This document shows, in pieces, positions 26,862-35,013 of a stretch of DNA of 64,000 bases (position 1 is its first letter; the number at the start of each line of letters is the position of its first letter). The translations under genes and the position numbers were made by a program. The stretch covers positions 62,001 to 126,000 of the forward strand of contig NZ_NWSX01000014.1 in NCBI RefSeq assembly GCF_002531825.1. The letters run 5' to 3'. The stretch comes from Rhizobium sp. J15 (lineage in GTDB: Bacteria > Pseudomonadota > Alphaproteobacteria > Rhizobiales > Rhizobiaceae). Below the pieces are notes generated by a model. It ran no database searches. It was given only the letters and a program-made list of their open reading frames with translations, and was not told where the DNA came from.

Positions 26862-27878
26862 TTATTTTGCCGACTCGATGACCTTGATCGCGTCTGCCTG
26901 CGTGTATTCGACGTTGGCAACGCCGCCGGCCTGGGTATTGGCGAGGTTCGTTTCGAGATTGTCCTGGTCGATGCGCAGGAAGGGCACGACGAGGTCCTTC
27001 TTGACCTGCTTGCCGTCGAGGATCTGCTGAGCGACCCAGAAGGCGAGCGTCGAAACGCCGGGTGCGATGGACACGGACATGGTCTCGTAGCCCTTGGCGT
27101 CCTTCTGTTCCTTCCACCATTTCAGCTCGTCTTCGCGGTTGCCCATGATGATGGTCGGCATCTTGCGGTCGGTCGCGGCGATCGCCTGCGCGGCGCCGTA
27201 ACCGTCGCCGCCCTGCGTTACCACGCCGACGATCTCGGGCAGGCTCGGCAGGATGCCGGCAACCGCCTTCTGCGCCACGTCCTGCGCCCAGTCGCCATGA
27301 ACGGAGCCGACGACCTTGAACTGCGGGAACTGCTTGACGCCCTCGTGGATGCCGGCCGAGATCTCGTCGTCGACGAAGACGCCGGCAAGGCCGCGAATCT
27401 CGAGCAGATTGCCGCCTTCCGGCAGCTTCTTCGACAGATACTCCACCTCGCTGCGGCCCATTTCCTTGAAATTGACGGCGATGCGCCAGGCGCAGGGTTC
27501 GGTCACGATGCCATCGAAGGAAACGACGGTGATGCCGGCATCGCAGGCTTCCTTGACGGCGCCGTTCAGCGCCGTCGGCGAGGCGGCGTTCAGCACGATG
27601 GCGTCATAGCCCTGCAGGATCATGTTCTGGATCTGCGCCGCCTGCTCCGTCGCCTGGTTTTCGGCGGTGGTGAAAGGGTCGGCTGCGGCAACGACGCCTG
27701 ATTTCACGGCTTCGCCCGTCACCTTGCCCCAACTGGTCAGCATGGCCTGGCGCCAGGAGTTTCCGGCATAGTTGTTGGAAAGGGCGATCTTTTTGGCCGA
27801 CGTGTCGGCAAAGGCGGATACGGGCATGGCGGCGCAAGCAATAGCGGCCGATGCCAGAAGCATCTTACGGATTGTCAT
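26862..27878 (-). CDS. Sugar ABC transporter substrate-binding protein (RbsB-like)
   Basis: Periplasmic binding protein of 338 aa with a signal peptide (MTIRKMLLASAAIACAAMPV, cleaved near AFAD). The body fits the ribose/galactose-type family: ATEQAAQIQNMILQGYDAIV, then LNAASPTALN and TVVSFDGIV. The ATG at 27878 has GGGAGGA upstream. It leads the five-gene operon of importer plus lactonase and is divergent from the two-component genes at 28156, which may control it. Confidence 0.9.
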   Translation of the reverse strand: MTIRKMLLASAAIACAAMPVSAFADTSAKKIALSNNYAGNSWRQAMLTSWGKVTGEAVKSGVVAAADPFTTAENQATEQAAQIQNMILQGYDAIVLNAASPTALNGAVKEACDAGITVVSFDGIVTEPCAWRIAVNFKEMGRSEVEYLSKKLPEGGNLLEIRGLAGVFVDDEISAGIHEGVKQFPQFKVVGSVHGDWAQDVAQKAVAGILPSLPEIVGVVTQGGDGYGAAQAIAATDRKMPTIIMGNREDELKWWKEQKDAKGYETMSVSIAPGVSTLAFWVAQQILDGKQVKKDLVVPFLRIDQDNLETNLANTQAGGVANVEYTQADAIKVIESAK

Positions 27879-28038
27879 GTCTTCCTCCCTCATGATCGCG
27901 CCGGTCGGCCGATCGCTTCACTCCTGCCGTTCAAGCGGGCCTAAGTGAAAATTGTTCTTGCACTGAGCTTCCTCCTCTCAGTAAGGGCAGGATGCGGGAG
28001 ATCGGCCAGCCTGTACAGGGGCAAGGCGGCAAGTCGTT

Positions 28039-28072
28039 TGCGGGTTTTGCGAAACAAGCTGCGGGTTTACGC
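28039..28072. promoter_or_regulatory. Tandem direct repeats in the divergent promoter region
   Basis: TGCGGGTTTTGCG (28039-28051) and TGCGGGTTTACGC (28060-28072) share a 9-base core and are spaced 21 bp apart, two helical turns. This is the arrangement expected for binding by a dimeric response regulator such as the one at 29407. Inference from spacing only. Confidence 0.45.
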
Positions 28073-28155
28073 AAGACGGCGGCCCATCCGCGGGCGCTTA
28101 CTGGGAAACGATCACGGCGGGTTGAGGAGCCTGTCGCGACGGGGAGGAACTGACA

Positions 28156-29394
28156 ATGCTGCATCTCGCACCGGCAGCCCTGTTCGACCATTATCTCGGC
28201 ATTTCCCGGCTGCTTGCCGGCCAGCTCGACTTCCGTTCGGCGATCCGTTCCGTCGCGGCCGAAGTCGCCCACATCATCCCGCACGATCATCTCGATGTGT
28301 GCGTGCTGCTCGAGGGCGGCAATTATCACACGGCCTATGAGACGGGCATCGAAACCGCCTGGGGCGAGATTGCCGGTGCGCCTGTCGTCAACAGCCCCAT
28401 CCGCTCGCTGCTGCGGGGGGAGGTCGACTTCCTGCTCTCCGACGACGCGATGAAAGATCCGCGCTTTCATTTCGAGGGCGCCTTCAAGCGGCCGATCGTC
28501 GAACAATCGCTCAGGAGCCGCCTGCATGTGCCGATGAAGGTGCAGGGCACGATCATTGCGGCCCTTTCCTGCTCTTCTCACAGGGCGGGCGTCTATACGA
28601 TGGAGGACGTCGAGCGCGCCCGGATCATCGCCGATCTTCTGACGCCTTATTTCTTCGCGCTGCAGGCGGCCGAGCAGGCGCAACGTTCGGCGATCGTGGA
28701 GGCCGAGGCCCGCGCCCGCGAGGAGGGGCTGCGGCAAGGCGCGCTGAAACTCACCGAAGCGCTGGAGCAGGAGCGGCAGCGCATCGGCATGGATCTTCAC
28801 GACCAGACGCTTGCCGATCTGACGCGGCTTGCCCGCCGGATCGACCGGCTGTCGCGCAACGGCGAGGTGACGCCCGAGGCGCTCGAACCCGTTTCGCGGT
28901 CCCTGCAGCATTGCATGCAGGATCTGCGGCAGATCATCGAGCAGGCAAAACCCTCCGTCCTCCAGCTTTTCGGCCTCGCCCAGGCGATCGAGCACCATCT
29001 CGACCGATCGACCCGCGATACAGGGTCGGGCATCGAATGGGGCCTTGCCGACGAGACGAACGGCGCGCTGGAAAGGCTGGAGCCGAACGTCAGCGTTGCC
29101 TTGTTCCGCATCGCCCAGGAGGCGATCAACAATGCCGTGCGCCATGCCGCCCCGCTGGCGATCATGGTGCGGCTCGAAGCCGACGACGAGCAGCTGTCGA
29201 TCGAAATCTCCGATGACGGGACCGGGCTTGCCAAGACGCGGGGACGGATCGGCGGCGGCATCGACAATATGAAGACCCGGGCGCGGCTGATCTCGGCGCG
29301 CTTCACGACCGGTCCCGGTCACAATAATCGCGGAACCGCGGTGCGCGTCGTGCTGCCGCTTGCGCCGAACGGCCCGACGGGCGAGCCAGACTGA
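28156..29394 (+). CDS. Cytoplasmic sensor histidine kinase (GAF + HisKA_3 + HATPase)
   Basis: A 412-aa kinase of the NarL/DegS-type class without membrane segments. A GAF-like sensor domain spans about residues 20-165. The dimerisation/phosphoacceptor helix contains QERQRIGMDLHDQTLADLTR with His215. The ATPase domain follows, with the N-box IAQEAINNAVRHA and the G-boxes ISDDGTGLAKTRGRIGGGID. GGGGAGG precedes the ATG. It is 12 bases upstream of its response regulator and divergent from a sugar importer, so it probably senses an intracellular signal related to that sugar. Confidence 0.9.
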   Translation: MLHLAPAALFDHYLGISRLLAGQLDFRSAIRSVAAEVAHIIPHDHLDVCVLLEGGNYHTAYETGIETAWGEIAGAPVVNSPIRSLLRGEVDFLLSDDAMKDPRFHFEGAFKRPIVEQSLRSRLHVPMKVQGTIIAALSCSSHRAGVYTMEDVERARIIADLLTPYFFALQAAEQAQRSAIVEAEARAREEGLRQGALKLTEALEQERQRIGMDLHDQTLADLTRLARRIDRLSRNGEVTPEALEPVSRSLQHCMQDLRQIIEQAKPSVLQLFGLAQAIEHHLDRSTRDTGSGIEWGLADETNGALERLEPNVSVALFRIAQEAINNAVRHAAPLAIMVRLEADDEQLSIEISDDGTGLAKTRGRIGGGIDNMKTRARLISARFTTGPGHNNRGTAVRVVLPLAPNGPTGEPD

Positions 29395-29406
29395 GGAGAA
29401 AGCACG

Positions 29407-30129
29407 ATGAAGGTTCTGATCGTCGAGGACGACCCGCTGCACCGGTCCTACCTGCACGAGGCGGTCAATGCCGCCTTGCCGGAATGCGATACGGTGATCG
29501 AGGCGGAAAACGGAACCGCCGGCGAAAAGCTCGCTCGGGACCACAAGTCCGCGCATATCGTCATGGATCTGCAGATGGCGAGCCGCAACGGCATCGAGGC
29601 GGCGCGCACGATCTGGAAGGAACGGCCGGAGACGCGCATCCTGTTCTGGTCGAATTATTCGGACGAGGCTTATGTGCGTGGCGTCTCGCGCATCGTGCCG
29701 GATGGCGCGGCCTATGGCTATGTGCTGAAATCCGCTTCCGACGAGCGGCTGAAGCTTGCGCTGCGCTCGATCTTTATCGAGAGCCAGTGCGTCATCGACC
29801 GCGAGGTGCGGGGCCTGCAGCAAAAGAGCCTCGGCCAGACGAACGGCTTTACCGATTCCGAATACGAGATCCTAGTCGACATCGCCCTCGGCCTGACCGA
29901 CCGCGCCATCGCCAAACGCCGGGGCCTGTCGCTGCGCAGCGTGCAGAACCGCCTGCAGCAGCTCTACGACAAGCTCGACGTCTACCAGACCGCCGGCGAC
30001 GACCACGAGGACGGCCGCTTCAATCTCCGCGCCCGCGCCGTCACCATCGCCTTCCTGCGCAAACTGCTGAACTACAGCGCCCTGGAACGGGCCGAGGCGG
30101 AGCTGCAGGAATGGCTTGACGGGAAGTAG
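29407..30129 (+). CDS. Response regulator, REC + LuxR/NarL-type HTH
   Basis: A 240-aa two-component regulator. The receiver domain has the acidic pocket (LIVEDDPLH), phosphoacceptor Asp54 (HIVMDLQM) and the Lys of YVLKSASDE. The C-terminal HTH reads LTDRAIAKRRGLSLRSVQNR followed by LQQLYDKL. The C-terminal end beyond the HTH is longer than in most NarL-type proteins (about 40 extra residues). Partner of the kinase at 28156. An IS element lies 29 bases past its stop. Confidence 0.9.
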   Translation: MKVLIVEDDPLHRSYLHEAVNAALPECDTVIEAENGTAGEKLARDHKSAHIVMDLQMASRNGIEAARTIWKERPETRILFWSNYSDEAYVRGVSRIVPDGAAYGYVLKSASDERLKLALRSIFIESQCVIDREVRGLQQKSLGQTNGFTDSEYEILVDIALGLTDRAIAKRRGLSLRSVQNRLQQLYDKLDVYQTAGDDHEDGRFNLRARAVTIAFLRKLLNYSALERAEAELQEWLDGK

Positions 30130-30236
30130 TTTCTAGCGCGGCGGTAAACCCGTCGCGGTGTCCGAACCGGATAGATTGGTAACAGAACGGACCGTTTACA
30201 TAGGTGACAGTTCTCTAAAGGCCGGGAGGACCGGCG

Positions 30237-31436
30237 ATGGTTTGGAGAGAGACTGGCATCATGGAGGAGCGGTTGAAGTTTGTTGCGGCCTGTTTGTCCG
30301 GCGAGGAAACGATGGCGGGGTTGTGTGCGCTCTACGGGATATCGCGCAAGACCGGTTATAAATGGCTGGGGCGCTTTCAGGCGCGGGGGCCTGCGGGGTT
30401 AGCGGATCTGCCGCGGTCGCCGTTGAAGCACGGCCGGGCGACGGCGGCAGATCTAGTGGAGCGGATCGTGGCTGAGAAGGAGGCGCATCCGCTCTGGGGG
30501 CCGAAGAAGATCGTCGCCCGGCTGAAGCGGCAGCATCCCAAGGAGACTTGGCCGGCGGCCTCGACGGTGGGCGAGCTTCTGAAGCGACACGGGCTGGTGG
30601 GACGGCGCCAGACACGCTGGAAGGCGTGCGGCACCGGACCGTTCGCCGAAGCGGATGCGCCGAATGCGCTGTGGACGGCCGATCACAAGGGGTGGTTCCG
30701 GCTGGGTGACAAAAGCCGCTGCGAACCATTGACGGCAATGGATGCCAACAGCCGCTACATGCTTGGGCTTGAGGCAGTGCCGTCGACGGCTCAAAGCGAG
30801 GCCTGGCCGGTGTTCGAGCGGCTGTTTGATGAGTTCGGCTTGCCGCAGCGTCTGCGCAGCGACAATGGTGCACCCTTTGCCAGCGCCGGCGTCACCGGAC
30901 TGACGCCGCTTGCCGTGCGCTTCATCAAGCTTGGCATCGTGCTGGAGCGGATCGCGCCCGGCAAACCACAGCAGAATGGCCGCCATGAGCGCTTTCATCT
31001 GACGATGATGCCGCTGGCCCGAGCGGCACGAGGCTGCCGCCAGGAGCAGCAGCAGGCCTTCGATGCCTTCCGGACCGAATATAACAGTGAGCGCCCGCAT
31101 GAGGCGCTTGGCCAGACGCCGCCGGTCGAGCACTACAAGAAGAGCCTACGCCCGATGCCCGGTCACTGGCCCGAGCCGGACTATCCCGCCGAGGCGGCGG
31201 TCAGACGGGTGCGTCACAACGGCGAGATCAAGTGGAACGGCGAGACGATCTACGTCGCCCAGAGCCTGGTCGGCGAGCCGGTGGCGGTCGAGGAAACCGA
31301 GGACGGGCAGTGGACCGTGCGCTTCCATGCCCACCCGCTCGGCGTTATCGATCCCATCCACAATAAACTGCGCCGCCGCAGCAAGGGACCCGGTACCGGG
31401 TCCCTTGCTGCGGCGTCAACAACACCGGAACTGTAA
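30237..31436 (+). CDS. IS481-family transposase
   Basis: DDE transposase of 399 aa. An N-terminal HTH (GLCALYGISRKTGYKWLGRF) precedes the integrase core, with the catalytic residues visible in TADHKGWFRLGD, RSDNGAPFAS and NGRHERFHLT. GGGAGGA precedes the ATG at 30237. The frame is intact, so the element may be active. The last 25 codons contain a 42-bp perfect palindrome, so the C-terminal residues (SKGPGTGSLAA) may be dictated by DNA structure rather than protein function. Confidence 0.92.
   Translation: MVWRETGIMEERLKFVAACLSGEETMAGLCALYGISRKTGYKWLGRFQARGPAGLADLPRSPLKHGRATAADLVERIVAEKEAHPLWGPKKIVARLKRQHPKETWPAASTVGELLKRHGLVGRRQTRWKACGTGPFAEADAPNALWTADHKGWFRLGDKSRCEPLTAMDANSRYMLGLEAVPSTAQSEAWPVFERLFDEFGLPQRLRSDNGAPFASAGVTGLTPLAVRFIKLGIVLERIAPGKPQQNGRHERFHLTMMPLARAARGCRQEQQQAFDAFRTEYNSERPHEALGQTPPVEHYKKSLRPMPGHWPEPDYPAEAAVRRVRHNGEIKWNGETIYVAQSLVGEPVAVEETEDGQWTVRFHAHPLGVIDPIHNKLRRRSKGPGTGSLAAASTTPEL
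31374..31415. repeat. 42-bp perfect palindrome in the 3' end of the transposase gene
   Basis: Twenty-one base pairs match on each side of the centre between 31394 and 31395 (GGTACC core) with no spacer. As RNA it would fold into a very stable hairpin, perhaps ending transcription of the IS; as DNA it could form a cruciform. It is 21 bases before the transposase stop codon. Confidence 0.9.
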
Positions 31437-31484
31437 CCCATGTATCCGGTTCAAACTGTTACCCCTCATTCAACTGGACAGCGG

Positions 31485-31584
31485 TCTCAGGATCTCGTCG
31501 GCCGCAGCCTATCCCGACATCGCTTTGCCGGCCGGAGACGCGCGTCTTCGCATTGCCGGCTGCACCTTCGGCATAAACGCCTGA
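31485..31584 (+). pseudogene. Possible 3' remnant of a gene cut by the IS insertion
   Basis: Directly after the IS, the frame ending at 31584 reads as plausible protein (RISSAAAYPDIALPAGDARL, then RIAGCTFGINA and a stop) with coding-like base composition. No counterpart of its 5' part is left of the IS, so if real it was truncated by deletion as well. I do not recognise the family. Confidence 0.3.
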
Positions 31585-31607
31585 TGCCCAGTCTCGCGCA
31601 GAAAGTA

Positions 31608-31626
31608 AATGTTATTACGTAACATT
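31608..31626. promoter_or_regulatory. Zur/Fur-like palindrome 1 (AATGTTA-N5-TAACATT)
   Basis: Perfect 7-bp inverted repeat with a 5-base centre (TTACG), 102 bases upstream of the importer's binding-protein gene. It resembles the AATGTTA...TAACATT arms of zinc-uptake (Zur) operators as I recall them. The local sequence is markedly AT-rich relative to the window, fitting a promoter. Confidence 0.5.
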
Positions 31627-31637
31627 TCGTTTGACTG

Positions 31638-31654
31638 ACGTAATAACATTACGT
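31638..31654. promoter_or_regulatory. Zur/Fur-like palindrome 2 (ACGTAAT-N3-ATTACGT)
   Basis: Perfect 7-bp inverted repeat with a 3-base centre (AAC), 11 bases after the first palindrome. The sequence GTTATTACGT (31611-31620) is also inverted as ACGTAATAAC here, so the two sites are related and may bind the same regulator. Confidence 0.5.
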
Positions 31655-31727
31655 ATGCAATCGCGACTTCGCGACGCTCCGATCAAATGAATCCGAACCC
31701 CAATCCACCACTGGAAGATCTCTGCGC

Positions 31728-33242
31728 ATGATGAAAACGCTTTTCCTCACCTTGGCTCTCGGTACGTCGATAGCGGCCGGTTCCGCCTGCGCCGAGACGC
31801 TCAAAGTGGCAGGTCCATGGGAAATCACCGGAATCGAGCCTGCTCAGACCGGCTATGTCTTCAGCCGCCTACAAGTTGCCGAAACGCTGGTGACGACCGA
31901 TAAGCAGGGCGCGCTCGTTCCCGCTCTCGCGGAAAGTTGGGCGGTCTCGGGCGACGGCCTCACCTGGAGCTTTGCGATCCGCAGCAATGCCTCCTTTCAC
32001 GACGGAACGCCGGTAACCGCCGAAACGGCAGCCGCAAGCCTCAAACGAGCGACCGCCGGCGTCGGCGTCCTGTCTCAGGCGCCCATTGCGGCGATCACGG
32101 CTGAAGGCGGCGAGGTGCGAATTCGGCTGACGAAACCCTTCTCCGCTCTGCCCGCCTACCTCGTGCATTTCAGCACCATCATCCTGGCGCCGTCTTCGTT
32201 CGATGCCGCGGGCAAGATCGTACGGATCGTCGGGTCCGGGCCCTACAAGGTAAAGAGCCTGACGCCACCTGCGAGGCTTGATCTCGAAGGCTCGGGCAAC
32301 TGGTGGGGCGGCAAGCCCGGCATCGAGGACGTGAACTATCTTGCCGTGGGGCAGGGGGAGACCCGCGCCCTGATGGCTGAAAGCGGGGAGGCGGATCTCG
32401 TCTTTTCCATGCTTCCGGTGTCTGTCGACAGGTTGAAAAACAACCCGAAGCTCGATGTCCGGATCGCGACCATCCCCCGCACCCGCATCCTGAAGGTCAA
32501 TGCGGCGTCACCTTTCTTCGACCAGGCGGAGGAGCGTCGGGCAGTCAGCGCCGCCATCGACCGCGTCGGGATCGCCAAGGTCATTCTGCGCAACTCCGAT
32601 CTTGCCGCGACGCAGCTTTTCCCGCCGGCGATGAAGGGCTGGAACGTCGCTGACGTTCAGCCGCTTGCGCAGGATCTGGAAAAGGCAAGGCAGCTCCTGG
32701 CGGCCGCGGGCTGGACCCAGGGAAGCGACGGCATCATGGAAAAGGATGGCAAGCGGTTCAGCGTAACGATGCTGACCTATTCCAGCTGGCCGGAACTGCC
32801 GCCGATCGCAACCGCGCTTCAGGCCCAGCTTCGGCGAGTGGGTATCGAAGCCAAGGTATCCGTCGGCAACAGCTCGGAAGTCCCAGCCCGCCACAAGGAT
32901 GGAACGCTGGAAATGGCACTGATCTCGCGGCTCTACTCGATCGTACCCGATCCGGTCGGCACTTTGCTGCAGGACTATGGGCCGGGCGGAAGCGACTGGG
33001 GCGCCATGGGCTGGGATAACAAGGAGATGCAGGGCGTCGTCGAAAAACTCGCGGCAACGAGCGATGCGAATGTCCGCGCTCCGCTGCAGGCCGGCGCGGT
33101 CGATATCCTGCAGAGGGAACTGCCGAGCATTCCCGTCACCTGGTCCGAGCTGGCCATCGTGTCGAGCAAGCGGATCACCGGCGTCGAGGTGGATCCTCTC
33201 GAGGTAAACTACGGCCTCTCCTCGATCCGCTGGGCAGAATGA
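31728..33242 (+). CDS. Family 5 ABC substrate-binding protein (peptide/nickel/metallophore type)
   Basis: Periplasmic binding protein of 504 aa with a signal peptide (MKTLFLTLALGTSIAAGSAC, possible lipobox-like Cys but more likely cleaved at CAE). The SBP family 5 pattern is clear (ALAESWAVSGDGLTWSFAIR, FHDGTPVTAETAAASLK). ATG codons at 31728 and 31731 are both possible. It starts a four-gene operon of complete Dpp/Nik-type architecture with 4-base overlaps. The preceding Zur/Fur-like palindromes suggest metal or metallophore uptake, but the ligand is unproven. Confidence 0.85.
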   Translation: MMKTLFLTLALGTSIAAGSACAETLKVAGPWEITGIEPAQTGYVFSRLQVAETLVTTDKQGALVPALAESWAVSGDGLTWSFAIRSNASFHDGTPVTAETAAASLKRATAGVGVLSQAPIAAITAEGGEVRIRLTKPFSALPAYLVHFSTIILAPSSFDAAGKIVRIVGSGPYKVKSLTPPARLDLEGSGNWWGGKPGIEDVNYLAVGQGETRALMAESGEADLVFSMLPVSVDRLKNNPKLDVRIATIPRTRILKVNAASPFFDQAEERRAVSAAIDRVGIAKVILRNSDLAATQLFPPAMKGWNVADVQPLAQDLEKARQLLAAAGWTQGSDGIMEKDGKRFSVTMLTYSSWPELPPIATALQAQLRRVGIEAKVSVGNSSEVPARHKDGTLEMALISRLYSIVPDPVGTLLQDYGPGGSDWGAMGWDNKEMQGVVEKLAATSDANVRAPLQAGAVDILQRELPSIPVTWSELAIVSSKRITGVEVDPLEVNYGLSSIRWAE

Positions 33243-34192
33243 GCAAGAGGCCGGTGCGAAACTTCCTTCTTGCGCGCCTCTTGCAGGCAGGTATCGTCGC
33301 TATCGTGGTCGGGGCATTGTGCTTCGTCCTGATGCGCGTATTGCCCGGCGATGCGGCTATGCGCATCGCCGCCGGCCGTTACGGACCGGATGCGCGAATT
33401 GCCGAGGCGGCGGAGAAGGTGAGGCTCGAACTGGGTCTTGACCGGCCGGTCGCGGTCCAGTTCCTGGAATGGCTCGGCAGTCTCCTGCGGTTTGATCTCG
33501 GACACTCGCTGGTGACGGGCGGTTCCGTCGCCCACGAATTGCAGGTGCAGCTCGGCGCCTCGCTCTGGCTCGCGGCCGCGGCCCTTGCATTGTCGCTGCT
33601 GATCGGTCCGATCGTCGGAATTTTCTCCGGATTGAACCCGGGCGGAGCCGTCGACCGGATGGGGCTTGCCGGCGCCGTCGTCTTCCGCGCCGTCCCGCCT
33701 TTCGTGCTTGGGCTCATCCTGATGCTGATCTTCTCCAAACAGCTCGGCTGGCTGCCGCCGGCCGGCTTCGGCTCGCCACGCGAAATCCTGCTTCCGGCGC
33801 TGACCCTGGCGCTCGGGCTGGCCGCCATGTCGAGCCGCGTCACCCGCAACTCCGTTGCAACCGTTGCCCGGGCGCCTTACTTCGCTTTTGCCCGCTACAA
33901 GGGGCTTCCGGAGTCCGTCGTCGTGCGGCGGCACGGCTTGCGAAACGCAGCCATCCCGGTTGTCTCCTATCTCGGCTTGCAGGCGATCTATCTGGTCGAA
34001 GGCGTCGTGGTGGTCGAATCCCTTTTCGCCTATCCGGGCATCGGCCACGCCCTGGTGCATGCGATCGTCGAGCGAGACATACCGATGGTGCAGGGGACCG
34101 CGCTGATCATGGGGCTGATGTTCGTCGTCATCGGCGCGGTCGTGGATATGCTCACGCTATGGCTCGATCCACGCTTGGGGAGAAATGCATGA
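33239..34192 (+). CDS. ABC transporter permease (DppB/NikB family)
   Basis: Inner-membrane permease of 317 aa. The N-terminal helix is followed by the family's LGLDRPVAVQFLEWLGSLLR and FDLGHSL segment, and the coupling loop lies near YFAFARYKGLPESVVVRRHG. The ATG overlaps the binding-protein stop (ATGA). Partner of the next permease. Confidence 0.9.
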   Translation: MSKRPVRNFLLARLLQAGIVAIVVGALCFVLMRVLPGDAAMRIAAGRYGPDARIAEAAEKVRLELGLDRPVAVQFLEWLGSLLRFDLGHSLVTGGSVAHELQVQLGASLWLAAAALALSLLIGPIVGIFSGLNPGGAVDRMGLAGAVVFRAVPPFVLGLILMLIFSKQLGWLPPAGFGSPREILLPALTLALGLAAMSSRVTRNSVATVARAPYFAFARYKGLPESVVVRRHGLRNAAIPVVSYLGLQAIYLVEGVVVVESLFAYPGIGHALVHAIVERDIPMVQGTALIMGLMFVVIGAVVDMLTLWLDPRLGRNA

Positions 34193-35013
34193 GTGCGGTG
34201 GGCCAAATCTCCCATGCGAGGTCGAAAGCCGGGATCGGGGCTGCGCGATCGGCCGGCGCCGGCTTGCTGATCCTGCTCGGCGGTTTTGCCATCGCCGGTC
34301 CGGTGGTCATTCCATTCGATCCCGCCGCGCAGGATTTCGGCGCAAGCCTTGCTCCGATCGGCGGCGACTACCTGCTTGGGGCCGATCACTACGGGCGCAG
34401 TCTGCTGGCGCGGCTTGCGCACGGCGCGCGTCTCTCCTTCGGCATGGCGTTCCTGACCATGCTGGCTGCGGCGATACCCGGCGTTCTGCTCGGCCTTTGC
34501 GCCGCCTGGAAGGGCGGGTGGACGGAGCGGTTTCTCGAACTCGTTGCGACCATCGTGCTTGCCTTGCCCGGTCTCATGCTGGTGCTTCTCTTCCTCGCCT
34601 TCTCGCCCGGCAATTACGGGCCGCTTTTTCTCGGCCTGTCGCTGACGCTGTGGGTGGAGTTCTACCGGGTCACGAAGGCGACGACGAAAACGGTGCTGGC
34701 TCAGCCGCATATCGAGGCGGCGCGTATGCTTGGTTTTAACTCGGGCTATATCCTCGTTCACTACGTCCTGCCGGTCATCGGGCCGATGATCGCCACCCTT
34801 TCGGCCTTCGCTATGGCCACCGCGATCATCGCGGTTTCGACGCTCAGCGCGCTCAGCGTCGGTCTCCAGCCGCCGACGCCCGAGCTCGGCAGCATGATCG
34901 TCGAGCTTTTGCCCTACTACGCCGAGGCGCCGGTCCACGTGCTGCTTCCGGCAGCCCTGATCTTCCTGCTCGTTCTCGGCTTGCAGTTGCTTGCGCAAGG
35001 GGATCGGGCATGA
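34189..35013 (+). CDS. ABC transporter permease (DppC/NikC family)
   Basis: Second permease, 274 aa from the ATG at 34189, which overlaps the upstream stop; the longer frame from 34159 is not needed. It has the family's DYLLGADHYGRSLLARLAHG entry motif and a coupling loop IEAARMLGFNSGYILVHYVL. Four-base overlap with the ATPase gene follows. Confidence 0.9.
   Translation: MSAVGQISHARSKAGIGAARSAGAGLLILLGGFAIAGPVVIPFDPAAQDFGASLAPIGGDYLLGADHYGRSLLARLAHGARLSFGMAFLTMLAAAIPGVLLGLCAAWKGGWTERFLELVATIVLALPGLMLVLLFLAFSPGNYGPLFLGLSLTLWVEFYRVTKATTKTVLAQPHIEAARMLGFNSGYILVHYVLPVIGPMIATLSAFAMATAIIAVSTLSALSVGLQPPTPELGSMIVELLPYYAEAPVHVLLPAALIFLLVLGLQLLAQGDRA

Larger units (their letters stand above)
30159..31480 (+). 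mobile_element. IS481-family insertion sequence (about 1.3 kb)
   Basis: Carries one transposase gene. The proposed ends are TGTCC (30159) and GGACA (31480). Subterminal inverted repeats are clear: GGTAACAG (30178-30185) against CTGTTACC (31456-31463), and TACATAGGTGACAGTTC (30197-30213) against its 15/17 complement at 31428-31444. GCGG flanks both ends (30155-30158 and 31481-31484) as a possible 4-bp target duplication. The outermost bases are provisional because the left and right repeats differ by 2 bp in spacing. Confidence 0.75.
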
